A stretch of DNA of 39,331 nt from positions 1 through 39,331 of the forward strand of contig NZ_JNBQ01000036.1 of the NCBI RefSeq assembly GCF_001019615.1. The letters are read 5' to 3'. Position 1 is the first letter of the stretch; the number at the start of each line of letters is the position of its first letter. The position numbers were made by a program, and so were the translations under genes. Below are positions 1-8,058 of the stretch, piece by piece. The stretch comes from Cellulosimicrobium funkei. Lineage in GTDB: Bacteria > Actinomycetota > Actinomycetes > Actinomycetales > Cellulomonadaceae. A model generated the notes under the pieces. That model was not told where the DNA came from, ran no database searches, and worked only from the letters and a program-made list of their open reading frames with translations.

Positions 1-101
1 ACGCGTACCTCGAGGCGAACAAGGACATGCCGTCGCTGCACTACGCGAAGTTCGGCGGCGAGGACCTGCCGGGCTTCCCGGAGGCGTGGACGGACCGCTG
101 A
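1..101 (+). CDS. 3' end of an unidentified protein (partial)
   Basis: Frame 3 is open from the window edge and ends at the TGA at 99-101, giving the last 32 residues of a protein whose start lies outside the window. The tail ends in GFPEAWTDR and is GC3-rich like the neighbouring genes, so it looks like real coding sequence. I do not recognise the family from this fragment. Its end overlaps the convergent phnM reading frame by 61 nt. It could belong to the phosphonate locus that follows, but nothing in the tail shows this. Confidence 0.5.
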   Translation, partial: AYLEANKDMPSLHYAKFGGEDLPGFPEAWTDR

Positions 102-1420
102 CCGGACCGCTGACCGGTCGTCCGCCGACCGGTCGCTGACGGAGCGGCGTCGGGTCCTGGGGAACCGGGGCCCGACGCCGCGCGCAGCGTCGCCGCGACC
201 GACGACCAGCCACCGCGCGACCGGACCAGGACGAGGTCGGCCCGCGCCCCGGGGACGAGCGCACCGCGGTCGGTGAGGCCAGCCGCGCGCGCGGGGCCGG
301 AGGTGACGAGCGCCACCGCCGCCGGCAGCGTCGCCAATCCTTCGCGCACGAGCACGTCGACGGCGGCGAGCATCGCGGACGGCACGTAGTCGGACGCGAG
401 CGCGTCGACCAGCCCGAGCGCGACGAGCTCGCGCGCCGAGACGTTCGCCGCGTGCGACCCGCCGCGCACCGCGTTCGGGGCTCCGGCGACCACCACGAGC
501 CCGGCGGCCCGCGCCGCGCGCGCCGCCTCGACCGTCGTCGGGAACTCCGCGACCGCGCCGCCCCGCGCGACGAGGGCCTCGACGTCGGACGTCGTCTCCG
601 GGTCGTGCCCGGCGAGCCGCACCCGCCCGGCCCGGGCGAGACCACCGAGCCAGTCCAGCGTCGCCGCCCCGACGTCGGCGCGCGCCTCGCGGTCCGTGCG
701 CCACCGCGCCACGTGGTCGTGCGCGGCGCCCGCCGACATGCCCGCGCGCTCGACGAGCCACCGCTCCATCGTCGCCGGCCGCGCGTACTGCCCGATGCCG
801 GGGGTGTGGTCCTCGTGCGAGACGAGCGGCACCCCGCCCGGCCCGTCGCGCTCCGTCCCGGACGCCGCCTCGTCGAGGACCGCGCGCAGCTCGGCCACCG
901 CGGCCGGGCAGCGCACGTCGAGGCGGTGCAGCGCGCGCGCGCCGTCGGCGTGGGCCGCGTCGTCCGCGAGCGCCGCGAGCATCTCGCGCGGCTCCGGCTC
1001 GCCCGCGGGCAGCCCGACGGGCGTCCGCTCCCCGTAGGCGACCCCGTGGAAGGCGGTGAGGACGCCCCCGGCGGCGAGCCGCGCGATCGCGGTGCGCACC
1101 GCGAGCGGGAGGGGCAACCGGGCGCCCGGCCGGGGGCGCACCTCGTGGCCGAGGACGTCGGTGTGCACGTCGACGAGGCCGGGCAGGAGCAGGGCGCCGC
1201 CGCCGTGGAGGTCGGGGCGCGCACCGCGCGGGGCGGGGCCGACCTCGACGACGCGGCCGGAGCGCACGACGACGCGCGCGTCGTCGACGACGGCGTCCGG
1301 GAGGACGGCGGTCACGCCGCCGAGGACGTAGTCGGCCGGGGCGTCGACGAGGTCGCGGGGACCGTGCCCCGGGTTCCGGGCGGGGAGCACCCTGCCGGAG
1401 ACGGTGGTGGTCGGGGACAT
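41..1420 (-). CDS. phnM: PhnM-type ribose 1-methylphosphonate 5-triphosphate diphosphatase
   Basis: Amidohydrolase-superfamily enzyme of 459 aa. PhnM removes pyrophosphate from alpha-D-ribose 1-alkylphosphonate 5-triphosphate in the C-P lyase pathway (family knowledge). Visible signatures are the metal-binding VDVHTDVLGHEVRPRP near residue 83, HEDHTPGIGQY near residue 205, AGHDPETTSD, and the GAPNAVRGGSH...DALASDYVPSAM block near residue 320, all typical of PhnM. The ATG at 1420 is the natural start. About 45 C-terminal residues, rich in G/S/R/P, extend past the usual end and run antisense into the convergent gene; this tail is probably not functional. It is divergent from phnD across a PHO box, so it is probably phosphate-starvation controlled. 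No phnGHIJKL genes are in view, so it may act on a substrate made elsewhere or have another amidohydrolase role. Confidence 0.88.
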   Translation of the reverse strand: MSPTTTVSGRVLPARNPGHGPRDLVDAPADYVLGGVTAVLPDAVVDDARVVVRSGRVVEVGPAPRGARPDLHGGGALLLPGLVDVHTDVLGHEVRPRPGARLPLPLAVRTAIARLAAGGVLTAFHGVAYGERTPVGLPAGEPEPREMLAALADDAAHADGARALHRLDVRCPAAVAELRAVLDEAASGTERDGPGGVPLVSHEDHTPGIGQYARPATMERWLVERAGMSAGAAHDHVARWRTDREARADVGAATLDWLGGLARAGRVRLAGHDPETTSDVEALVARGGAVAEFPTTVEAARAARAAGLVVVAGAPNAVRGGSHAANVSARELVALGLVDALASDYVPSAMLAAVDVLVREGLATLPAAVALVTSGPARAAGLTDRGALVPGARADLVLVRSRGGWSSVAATLRAASGPGSPGPDAAPSATGRRTTGQRSGQRSVHASGKPGRSSPPNFA

Positions 1421-1452
1421 GGGCGCATGTTGTCCGGACGACCTGGCGAGAC

Positions 1453-1485
1453 GGTGAACGACAGTTCACCGGCGGTTCACCCGTG
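1453..1485. promoter_or_regulatory. PHO box (PhoP-binding direct repeats) between phnM and phnD
   Basis: Two exactly adjacent 11-nt units, GTTCACCGGCG (1464-1474) and GTTCACCCGTG (1475-1485), match the GTTCACC-N4 direct-repeat unit of actinobacterial PhoP sites. An inverted copy, GGTGAAC, lies at 1453-1459. The site sits 33 nt upstream of the phnM start (1420) and 87 nt upstream of the phnD start (1572), so it could control both directions in phosphate starvation. Confidence 0.8.
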
Positions 1486-1571
1486 CAGGGCCGTCGGTTC
1501 GTCCGCGCCTCCCAGACTCCAGTCGGCGCCGGCCCCGGTGCCGCCTCGGACGTCACACCCCCGGAGTCGAC

Positions 1572-2552
1572 ATGAAGACCACCACCACCTCCTTCGCCGC
1601 CGTGGCCCTGGCGGGCGTCGCGGCGCTCGCCCTGTCCGCGTGCGGGGGATCGAGCGAGGCCGCCGACGCGTCCGCGACCGGCACCACCGAGAGCGGCTTC
1701 CCGAAGGTCCTGCGCCTCGGCGCCATCCCGGCGGAGAACTCGACCGACCTCGCCGCCGGGTACGAGCCGATCATCGCGATGCTGGAGGCGGAGACGGGCG
1801 CGACGGTCGAGGTGAGCCAGGCGTCGGACTACGCGGGCGTCATCGAGGGCCTCATCGCGGACAAGGTCGACCTCGCGTTCCTCGGCTCGTTCGCGTACGT
1901 CATCGCGACGCACAACGACGCGGCGATCACGCCGCTCGGCGCGGTGATCGAGGAGAAGGGCGCCGAGCCCGGCTACTACTCGCTCGGCATCACGCAGGGC
2001 GACAACGCCGAGATCGACGGGCTCGAGGACTTCGCCGGCCGCAGCGTGTGCTTCGTCGACCCGGGCTCCACGTCCGGGTTCCTCTACCCGAGCTCGGGCC
2101 TCATCGACGCGGGCGTCATCACGTCCGGCACCGAGAAGGACCTCGCCGCGGGCGTGCAGCCGGTGTTCGCGGGCGGGCACGACGCGTCGGCGCTCGCCGT
2201 CGCCGCGGGCGACTGCGAGGCGGGCTTCGCGATGCAGTCGATGGTGGAGGACACGCTGCCCGCCGCGGGCGACCTCGCGGAGGGCGACCTCAAGGAGGTC
2301 TGGCGCTCTCCCAAGATCTCGGGCTCGCTGTTCGTCGGCAACGACGCGCTCGGCGCGGAGAACATCGCCACGCTCACGACCCTCCTCACGGAGAAGGCCA
2401 ACTCGGAGTACCTGCTCTCGCGGGGCTTCTGCGACGGCGAGTGCCTGCTGACGGACGAGGACGCGTGGGGCTTCGCGCCCGCGGAGGACGCGGACTACGA
2501 CGGCACGCGCGAGGTCTGCACGCTCACGAAGTCGGACAAGTGCGAGGGCTGA
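1572..2552 (+). CDS. phnD: Phosphonate/phosphite ABC transporter substrate-binding lipoprotein
   Basis: Periplasmic-binding-type protein of 326 aa, lipid-anchored outside the membrane, delivering phosphonate or related oxyanions to PhnE. The signal peptide ends in the lipobox LSAC (Cys about residue 24). The mature part starts LRLGAIPAENSTDL and contains the PhnD-type block DKVDLAFLGSFAYV and VCFVDPGSTSGFLYP, which form the anion pocket in this family. Three cysteine-bearing segments occur in the C-terminal half (residues 210-325), as in other actinobacterial homologues. The ATG at 1572 is 2 nt after GTCGAC and has only a weak Shine-Dalgarno. It leads phnD-phnC-phnE with 2-nt and -4-nt junctions, so the three are co-translated, and it sits downstream of the PHO box. 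Exact ligand (phosphonate, phosphite or phosphate ester) cannot be read from sequence. Confidence 0.92.
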   Translation: MKTTTTSFAAVALAGVAALALSACGGSSEAADASATGTTESGFPKVLRLGAIPAENSTDLAAGYEPIIAMLEAETGATVEVSQASDYAGVIEGLIADKVDLAFLGSFAYVIATHNDAAITPLGAVIEEKGAEPGYYSLGITQGDNAEIDGLEDFAGRSVCFVDPGSTSGFLYPSSGLIDAGVITSGTEKDLAAGVQPVFAGGHDASALAVAAGDCEAGFAMQSMVEDTLPAAGDLAEGDLKEVWRSPKISGSLFVGNDALGAENIATLTTLLTEKANSEYLLSRGFCDGECLLTDEDAWGFAPAEDADYDGTREVCTLTKSDKCEG

Positions 2553-2554
2553 CC

Positions 2555-3418
2555 GTGCCCGCCGCGCCGGTGGCGGCGGAGCCGCTGGTCCGGGTGCGTG
2601 GTCTGGTCAAGGAGTTCGACGGGACCACGGCCCTGGCGGGCGTCGACCTCGACGTCGCGCGCGGCGAGCTGCTCGTCCTGCTGGGCCTGTCGGGCTCCGG
2701 CAAGTCGACGCTCCTGCGCTGCCTCAACGGGCTCCAGCGTCCGACCGCGGGCGAGGTGACGGTCGCGGGCACGCGGATGGAGCACGCGTCGTCGCGCGAG
2801 CTGCGCCGGCTGCGCACCGAGGTGGGCTTCGTGTTCCAGCAGTTCAACCTCGTCGGCCGCCTCACGTGCCTGGAGAACGTCCTCGTGGGCGGGCTCGGCC
2901 GCGTGCGCGGCCCGCGGTACGGCGTCTCGACGTACTCGCGCCGCATGCGCGCCGAGGCGCTCGCCCACATCGAGCGCGTCGGCCTCGCCGACCAGGCGTA
3001 CCAGCGCGCGGACACGCTCTCGGGCGGGCAGCAGCAGCGCGTCGCGATCGCGCGCACGCTCATGCAGCGTCCCCTGCTCGTGCTCGCGGACGAGCCGGTC
3101 GCGTCCCTCGACCCGGAGAACGCGGGCGCGGTCATGGACCTGTTCGTGCGAGTCTGCGCCGAGGAGGGCCTGACGGTCGTGTGCACGCTGCACCAGGTCG
3201 ACCTCGCGCTCGGCTGGGCGGACCGCCTCGTGGGGCTGCGCCACGGGGAGAAGGTCCTCGACCGTCCCGCCGCGGGCCTCACGCGGGACGAGGCACTGGC
3301 CATCTACCGGCGCGTCGAGCCGGGCACCGGCACGAGCGAGGCCGCGGCCGGGTCCGGCACGGCCGCCGACCTCGCCGGCGGCGTCGCGCAGCGCTCCCGA
3401 GCGCGGGTGCCGGCGTGA
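2555..3418 (+). CDS. phnC: Phosphonate ABC transporter ATP-binding protein
   Basis: Cytoplasmic ATPase of 287 aa that powers the PhnE permease. Walker A GLSGSGKST (about residue 44), Q-loop VFQQFNLV, signature LSGGQQQRVAIAR, Walker B LVLADEPVASLDP and the H-loop in CTLHQVDLAL are all intact. The inserted stretch RVRGPRYGVSTYSRRM after the Q-loop is characteristic of PhnC. The GTG at 2555 follows the phnD stop by 2 nt. A longer open frame upstream is only the antisense and out-of-frame shadow of phnM and phnD. The stop TGA overlaps the next GTG start (GTGA), so translation is coupled to phnE. The last 30 residues are a low-complexity A/G/R tail. Confidence 0.93.
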   Translation: MPAAPVAAEPLVRVRGLVKEFDGTTALAGVDLDVARGELLVLLGLSGSGKSTLLRCLNGLQRPTAGEVTVAGTRMEHASSRELRRLRTEVGFVFQQFNLVGRLTCLENVLVGGLGRVRGPRYGVSTYSRRMRAEALAHIERVGLADQAYQRADTLSGGQQQRVAIARTLMQRPLLVLADEPVASLDPENAGAVMDLFVRVCAEEGLTVVCTLHQVDLALGWADRLVGLRHGEKVLDRPAAGLTRDEALAIYRRVEPGTGTSEAAAGSGTAADLAGGVAQRSRARVPA

Positions 3419-5046
3419 GTGCGCCGGCCCCGGAGGCGACGCGCGCGACCCGGGAGGCGCCCGCCCCGACGACCGCCGCCCCGCGCCTTCCCGCGCGCCC
3501 GCGCACCACGCACCGCCAGCTCGTGCTGCGCGGGCTGGCCGGGGGCGCGGTGGTCGCGACGCTCGTCGCGGCGTCGTCCATCGGGCTCGACCTGCCCACG
3601 CTGGTCGCGGGCGGCGAGGACGTCGCGAACCTCGTCGAGCGCATGCTGCCGCCGCGCGTCGACGACCCCGCCCGGATCGCCACGCTCGCCCTGGACACGG
3701 TCCTCATGGCGTTCCTCGGCACGGTGCTCGCCACGGTCCTGTCGGTGCCGCTCGCGTTCCTCGCCGCCCGCACGACGACGCCGCACCCCGCCGTCGCGAC
3801 CGTCGCGCGCGCGGTCATCACGTTCTGCCGTGCCGTGCCCGACCTCGTCTTCGCCGTGCTGTTCGTCCGGGCTCTCGGGCTCGGCGTCCTGCCCGGGGTC
3901 CTCGCGCTCGCGCTGCACTCCGTGGGGATGCTCGGCAAGCTCTTCGCGGACGCGATCGAGGACGCCGACCCGGGGCCGCGGGAGGCCGTGCGCAGCGTGG
4001 GCGTCGGGAGGCTGCGCGAGCTGCTGAACGGCGTCGTGCCGCAGGTGGTGCCGGCGTGGGTGTCGGCGTTCGTCTACCGCGTCGACATCAACCTGCGGAC
4101 GTCGGTGGTGCTCGGGTTCGTCGGCGCGGGCGGGATCGGGTTCGCCCTCCAGGACGCCCTGCGCGGCCTGGTGTACCCCAAGGCGCTCGGGATCGTCGCC
4201 GTCATCCTGGTGCTGATCGCCGTCATGGAGCTGCTGGCGGTCGCGGTCCGGCGGACGCTGCTCGCGCCGCGGAGGCCGCGGTTCCGCCGCGACCGCGCGG
4301 TGCGGTGGGTCTCGGGAGGCGCCGCGGCGGCGCTCGTCGTCGTCGCGTTCGTCCGCCTCGGCATCGACCCGCTCGAGATCGTCACGTCGGTCCCGAGCCT
4401 GCTCGAGGTCGCCGGCCGCACCTTCCCGCCCGACCTCACCTCGCTCGGTCCCGCGCTGTGGGAGGCGATGCTCCAGACGCTCGCGATCGGGCTCGTCGCC
4501 ACGGGGATCGGGGTCGTGCTGTCCCTCCCGCTGGGCCTGCTCGCCGCGCGCACCGTGGCCCCGCACCCCACCGTCTACGCGGCCGCCCGCACGACCATCC
4601 TCGTCGTCCGGGCGATCCCCGAGCTCATCCTCGCCGTCGTCTTCGTCGCCGCCGTGGGCCTCGGCCCCGTCGCCGGGGCGATGGCCCTCGGCATCGGCTC
4701 GATCGGGTTCCTCGGCAAGCTCGTCGCCGACGCGGTCGAGGAGATCCCGCCCGGCGCCGCGGAGGCCGTCCGCTCGGTCGGCGGCGGCTGGTGGAAGGTC
4801 CTCTTCTCCGCCGTCCTGCCGCAGGGGATGCCGTCGATCGTCGGCTCGGGCCTGTACCTGCTCGACGTCAACATCCGCACCTCGACGATCCTCGGGATCG
4901 TCGGCGCGGGCGGCGTCGGGTTCCTCCTCTTCGAGGCGGTCCGCACCCTCCACTTCGAGGTGGCCGGCGGGATCGTCCTCCTCGTGTTCCTCGTCGTCCT
5001 CGTCATCGAGAGGCTCTCCGGATGGATCCGCGCACAGCTGACCTGA
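3415..5046 (+). CDS. phnE: Fused double phosphonate ABC permease (PhnE-PhnE)
   Basis: Integral membrane protein of 543 aa, twice the usual PhnE length, because two complete permease domains are joined. Domain 1 spans about residues 35-285 and domain 2 about 300-543. Each has its own permease coupling (EAA-like) loop: EAVRSVGVGRLRELLNGVVPQ in the first half and EAVRSVGGGWWKVLFSAVLPQ in the second. Each also has the PhnE hallmark (D-I/V-N-I/L-R-T-S followed by LGFVGAGGIGF or LGIVGAGGVGF). An N-terminal, proline/alanine-rich cytoplasmic tail of about 30 residues precedes the first membrane helix. The GTG start overlaps the phnC stop by 4 nt. Its own end overlaps the next gene by 25 nt. A single polypeptide presumably provides the whole transmembrane dimer for PhnC2. 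Confidence 0.92.
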   Translation: MSAPAPEATRATREAPAPTTAAPRLPARPRTTHRQLVLRGLAGGAVVATLVAASSIGLDLPTLVAGGEDVANLVERMLPPRVDDPARIATLALDTVLMAFLGTVLATVLSVPLAFLAARTTTPHPAVATVARAVITFCRAVPDLVFAVLFVRALGLGVLPGVLALALHSVGMLGKLFADAIEDADPGPREAVRSVGVGRLRELLNGVVPQVVPAWVSAFVYRVDINLRTSVVLGFVGAGGIGFALQDALRGLVYPKALGIVAVILVLIAVMELLAVAVRRTLLAPRRPRFRRDRAVRWVSGGAAAALVVVAFVRLGIDPLEIVTSVPSLLEVAGRTFPPDLTSLGPALWEAMLQTLAIGLVATGIGVVLSLPLGLLAARTVAPHPTVYAAARTTILVVRAIPELILAVVFVAAVGLGPVAGAMALGIGSIGFLGKLVADAVEEIPPGAAEAVRSVGGGWWKVLFSAVLPQGMPSIVGSGLYLLDVNIRTSTILGIVGAGGVGFLLFEAVRTLHFEVAGGIVLLVFLVVLVIERLSGWIRAQLT

Positions 5047-6077
5047 CCACCGTCGCGCTCTGGGAGGGAGGTGCCGCCGTGCGGCTCGCCGAGGTCCCCC
5101 TGCCCGAGCTCAAGCCGGGCGAGGTCCTCGTCCGGGTCCGGCTCGCGACCGTGTGCGGCAGCGACCGCCACACCGTGACCGGACGACGGCGCTCCCCCGC
5201 CCCCTCCGTCCTCGGCCACGAGGCCGTGGGCGAGGTCGTGGCCATCGGGCCCGACGGCGCGCGTGCCGTGGACGGGCACCGGCTCACCCCTGGCGACCGC
5301 GTGGTCCCCGGCGTCGCCGTCGCGTGCGGCGCGTGCGACCGCTGCCTCGCCGGACGGACCGCGAAGTGCCGCGCCGTCCGCAAGGTCGGGCACGAGTCCT
5401 TCGAGTCCGAGTGGGCGCTGAGCGGCACGTACGCCCGCCACCTCGTGCTGCCCGCCGGGGCGACCCTCGCCCGGGTGCCCGACCGGCTGCCCGACGAGCT
5501 CGCGGCGCCCGCGGCGTGCGCGACCGCGACCGTGACAGCGGTCGTCGAGGCCGCCGGCCCGCTCGGCGGCCGTCGGGTGCTCGTGAGCGGCGCCGGGATG
5601 CTCGGCATCACGGCCGTCGCCGCCGCGCGCGACGCCGGGGCGGCCGAGGTCGTCGTGACCGACCCCGACCCCGCGCGGCGCGGGCTCGCGCTCCGGTTCG
5701 GCGCGACCTCCGCGCGCGCCGTCGACGAGCCCGTCGGCCTCGTCGACGTCGCGATCGAGCTCTCCGGGGCGAGCCCCGCCGTCGCGCGCTGCCTCGACGT
5801 GCTCGACGTCGGCGGCCGGCTCGTGCTCGCGGGGTCGGTGGCGCCCGCGCCCGCGGTCGCGCTCGACCCGGAGCGCGTCGTGCGGGGCTGGCTCACGGTC
5901 ACCGGCGTCCACAACTACGAGCCGCGGCACCTGGGCGCGGCGCTCGACCTGCTCGACCGCACGCGCGACGCCGTCCCGTGGCGCGAGCTCGTGTCGGCCC
6001 CCGTCCCGCTCGACGCCCTGGGCGACGTGCTCGCCGGGCCCCCCGGCACGGCGCCCCGCGTCGCGGTGCGCCCGTGA
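5022..6077 (+). CDS. Phosphonate-associated zinc-binding alcohol dehydrogenase
   Basis: Medium-chain (MDR) dehydrogenase of 351 aa. Catalytic-zinc residues lie in TVCGSDRHTVTG and LGHEAVGEVV. The structural-zinc loop CGACDRCLAGRTAKC is complete with four cysteines. The Rossmann nucleotide site reads VLVSGAGMLGITAVAAA. The SDRHTVTGRR segment and gene context match the subgroup annotated as 'phosphonate catabolism associated alcohol dehydrogenase' (HpnZ-type, named from neighbourhood, not proven activity). The ATG at 5022 lies inside the end of phnE, giving a 25-nt overlap, so it is the last gene of the phnDCE operon. It ends 8 nt from the convergent gntR gene. Likely oxidises or reduces an alcohol/aldehyde intermediate of phosphonate breakdown; the substrate is not deducible. 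Confidence 0.85.
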   Translation: MDPRTADLTTVALWEGGAAVRLAEVPLPELKPGEVLVRVRLATVCGSDRHTVTGRRRSPAPSVLGHEAVGEVVAIGPDGARAVDGHRLTPGDRVVPGVAVACGACDRCLAGRTAKCRAVRKVGHESFESEWALSGTYARHLVLPAGATLARVPDRLPDELAAPAACATATVTAVVEAAGPLGGRRVLVSGAGMLGITAVAAARDAGAAEVVVTDPDPARRGLALRFGATSARAVDEPVGLVDVAIELSGASPAVARCLDVLDVGGRLVLAGSVAPAPAVALDPERVVRGWLTVTGVHNYEPRHLGAALDLLDRTRDAVPWRELVSAPVPLDALGDVLAGPPGTAPRVAVRP

Positions 6078-6085
6078 CGGACGGG

Positions 6086-6793
6086 TCAGGCCTCACCGAG
6101 CTCCAGCACGACGCGGACCGCGTCGGCGCGCACCCACCGCTCCGTGGACAGCAGCGGGCGTCCGCCGACGCCGTCGCGCGCGAGGCTCGCGATGAGCCAC
6201 GCCGGGTCGCCGGGGCGGCAGCCGAGACCCGCGCTCGCGTCGTCGGGAGCCGACTCCATGCTCGCCCGGGTCCAGGCGCGCTCCGGCACCGCGCGTGCGG
6301 ACTGGCGCAAGATCGTGTCGAGCGACTCCTCGTGCCGCAGCGCCGCCGGCAGCTCGGGCACGAGCGCGGCGGCCAGCCACTCGACGCCCCACGCCGCGGG
6401 CATGCCGTCGATGAACGACCGGCGCACGAGGCGGAAGCCCGCCGTGCCGGGCGCGGTCTCCAGGGCCGCCGCCACGTCGTCGGGCAGCGGCACCTCGTCG
6501 CACGCGAGCACGACGGCGCGCGGCTCCGCGCCCACGGCCCGCAGCGTCCGGCTCCACGACGGCGCGCGGCCCGGGGCCACCAGGTAGTCGACCCGGCGCC
6601 GGGTGAACGTGCCCTGGCCCTGGATGCGGCTCACGAGCATGCGGCGCTCGAGCTCGGCGAGCGCCGCGCGCGCCGCCGCCCGCCCGACGCCGAACCGCTG
6701 CCCCACCTCCGCCTCGGACGCCACGCGCGTCCCGGGCGGGAGCCGCGCGAGCTCCTCGGCGAGCACGCGCACGATCTCGGTCGACCTCGTCAC
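6086..6793 (-). CDS. GntR-family regulator with UTRA ligand domain (PhnF-like)
   Basis: Transcription factor of 235 aa. An N-terminal winged helix (residues 1-65) includes PPGTRVASEAEVGQRFGVGR and ELERRMLVSRIQGQGTF, the standard GntR/HutC layout. The UTRA effector-binding domain follows (about 75-230). The GTG at 6793 is chosen because it begins directly before TRSTEIVRVLAEEL, the first helix of the fold; the larger open frame upstream is a shadow of the divergent FAD gene. It lies between two phosphonate gene pairs and is divergent from the FAD oxidoreductase gene, so it probably senses a phosphonate or breakdown product and controls that gene and itself. A 20-bp inverted repeat sits exactly at its start codon. 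Confidence 0.86.
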   Translation of the reverse strand: MTRSTEIVRVLAEELARLPPGTRVASEAEVGQRFGVGRAAARAALAELERRMLVSRIQGQGTFTRRRVDYLVAPGRAPSWSRTLRAVGAEPRAVVLACDEVPLPDDVAAALETAPGTAGFRLVRRSFIDGMPAAWGVEWLAAALVPELPAALRHEESLDTILRQSARAVPERAWTRASMESAPDDASAGLGCRPGDPAWLIASLARDGVGGRPLLSTERWVRADAVRVVLELGEA

Positions 6794-6812
6794 GGGCGGA
6801 CCGTACCGCCCG
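6793..6812. promoter_or_regulatory. Inverted repeat, candidate GntR operator
   Basis: CGGGCGG (6793-6799) and CCGCCCG (6806-6812) form 7-bp arms around ACCGTA, abutting the gntR start codon and 44 nt upstream of the divergent FAD gene. The position suits an autoregulatory operator. The arms are GC-only in a GC-rich genome, so chance is possible. Confidence 0.35.
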
Positions 6813-6856
6813 CAGGTGGACCCCCGGTGAACTCGACCCCCGACGGAAGGACCCCC

Positions 6857-8002
6857 ATGCTCCGCTCCACCCCCGCCCACGTCGTCGTCGTGGGGGCCGG
6901 CGTCGTCGGCCTCGGCGCCGCCGCCGAGGCGCACCGGCGCGGGCACCGCGTGACCGTCGTCGAGCAGGCGTCCGCGGTCGTCGGCTCGTCGGTGCAGAAC
7001 TTCGGCCACGTCTGCACGACGGCGCAGGCCGGTCGGGCGCGTACGTACGCGCTCGCCGCCCGCGAGCGCTGGCTCGCGCTCGGAGCCGCGGCCGGGTTCG
7101 CCGTCGCCCCGACGGGCACGCACGTCGTCGCCCGGACGGCGCCCGAGCTGCGCCTGCTCGGCGAGCTCGCGGACGAGCGCGGTGCGGACGAGGTGCGCCT
7201 GCTCGGGGCGGACGAGGCCCGGGCCGCGGTCCCCGTCCGGGCGGCGGACGTCGTCGGCGCGGCGCACCTGCCGCTCGACCTCCAGGTGGACCCGCGCGCG
7301 GCCGCGCCGGCGCTCGCGGCCTGGCTGGCGTCGCAGGGCGTGACGTTCCGGTGGCGCACGGCCGTCCGCGCCGTGCGCACCGGGCGGGTCGAGACGACGC
7401 GCGGGCCGCTCGACGCGGACGTGGTCGTCGTGGCGACGCACCACGACCTCGACCGCCTCCTGCCCGACGTCGCCGCGTCCGTGGGACTGCGTCGCTGCCG
7501 GCTCCACATGCTCCGGGTCCGGCCCGGGTCGCCGCCCGGGTCGCCGCTCGGGCTCCGCACCCCGCTGCTCACCGGCTGGTCGACCGTGCGCTACGCGGCG
7601 CTCGCCGCGTGCCCCTCCGCGCCGGACGTCGCCGCGGAGCTCGCGGCGGCCGACCCGGAGGCGGCCCGGTGGGACGTCAACCTCATGGCGACGCCGCAGG
7701 CCGACGGGACGCTCCTCCTCGGCGACACGCACGCGCGCGGCGACGACGCGCCCGTCTTCCAGGACGAGGAGGGCTTCGAGGTGCTGCTGCGCCTCGCCCG
7801 CGACCTGTTCGGCCGCGACGACCTCGCCGTCGTCGAACGCTGGCAGGGCACGTACGCCTCGGCGCCCGACCGCGAGCTCCTCCTGGCCGAGCCCGAGCCC
7901 GGCGTCCACGTCGCGACGGTGACGACCGGCATCGGCATGACGACGGGCCTGGGGCTCGCCGCCGACGCGCTGGACCGCGCGGGGCTCCCCGACCTCTCCT
8001 GA
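6857..8002 (+). CDS. FAD-dependent oxidoreductase, phosphonate-associated (HpnW-type)
   Basis: DAO-family flavoprotein of 381 aa. The FAD-binding motif VVVGAGVVGLGAAAEA is at residues 9-24, followed by HRVTVVEQ. The loop SSVQNFGHV, the C-terminal GVHVATVTTGIGMTTGLG and the DREL motif complete the glycine/D-amino-acid-oxidase-like fold. Proteins with this layout are annotated as phosphonate-cluster FAD oxidoreductases. Flavin oxidases of this class are thought to convert N-alkylated or plain 2-aminoethylphosphonate to phosphonoacetaldehyde (family knowledge, not proven here). The ATG at 6857 has GGAAGG 6 nt upstream. It ends 56 nt before the phosphonatase-like gene, which would use the aldehyde product, so the two are likely one operon controlled by the divergent GntR protein. 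Confidence 0.85.
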   Translation: MLRSTPAHVVVVGAGVVGLGAAAEAHRRGHRVTVVEQASAVVGSSVQNFGHVCTTAQAGRARTYALAARERWLALGAAAGFAVAPTGTHVVARTAPELRLLGELADERGADEVRLLGADEARAAVPVRAADVVGAAHLPLDLQVDPRAAAPALAAWLASQGVTFRWRTAVRAVRTGRVETTRGPLDADVVVVATHHDLDRLLPDVAASVGLRRCRLHMLRVRPGSPPGSPLGLRTPLLTGWSTVRYAALAACPSAPDVAAELAAADPEAARWDVNLMATPQADGTLLLGDTHARGDDAPVFQDEEGFEVLLRLARDLFGRDDLAVVERWQGTYASAPDRELLLAEPEPGVHVATVTTGIGMTTGLGLAADALDRAGLPDLS

Positions 8003-8058
8003 CGGCGCGCGCCCTCCGCCGCCCCTTGAACCGCACCACCCCACCGGAAGGACACCCC

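Noticed and set aside
6826-6832. GGTGAAC as a second PHO box
   Set aside because: Only one half-site without a direct-repeat partner.
8027-8032. TGAACC as an ECF -35
   Set aside because: No CGTC at 16-nt spacing; lies in the ribosome-binding region before the PhnX-like gene.
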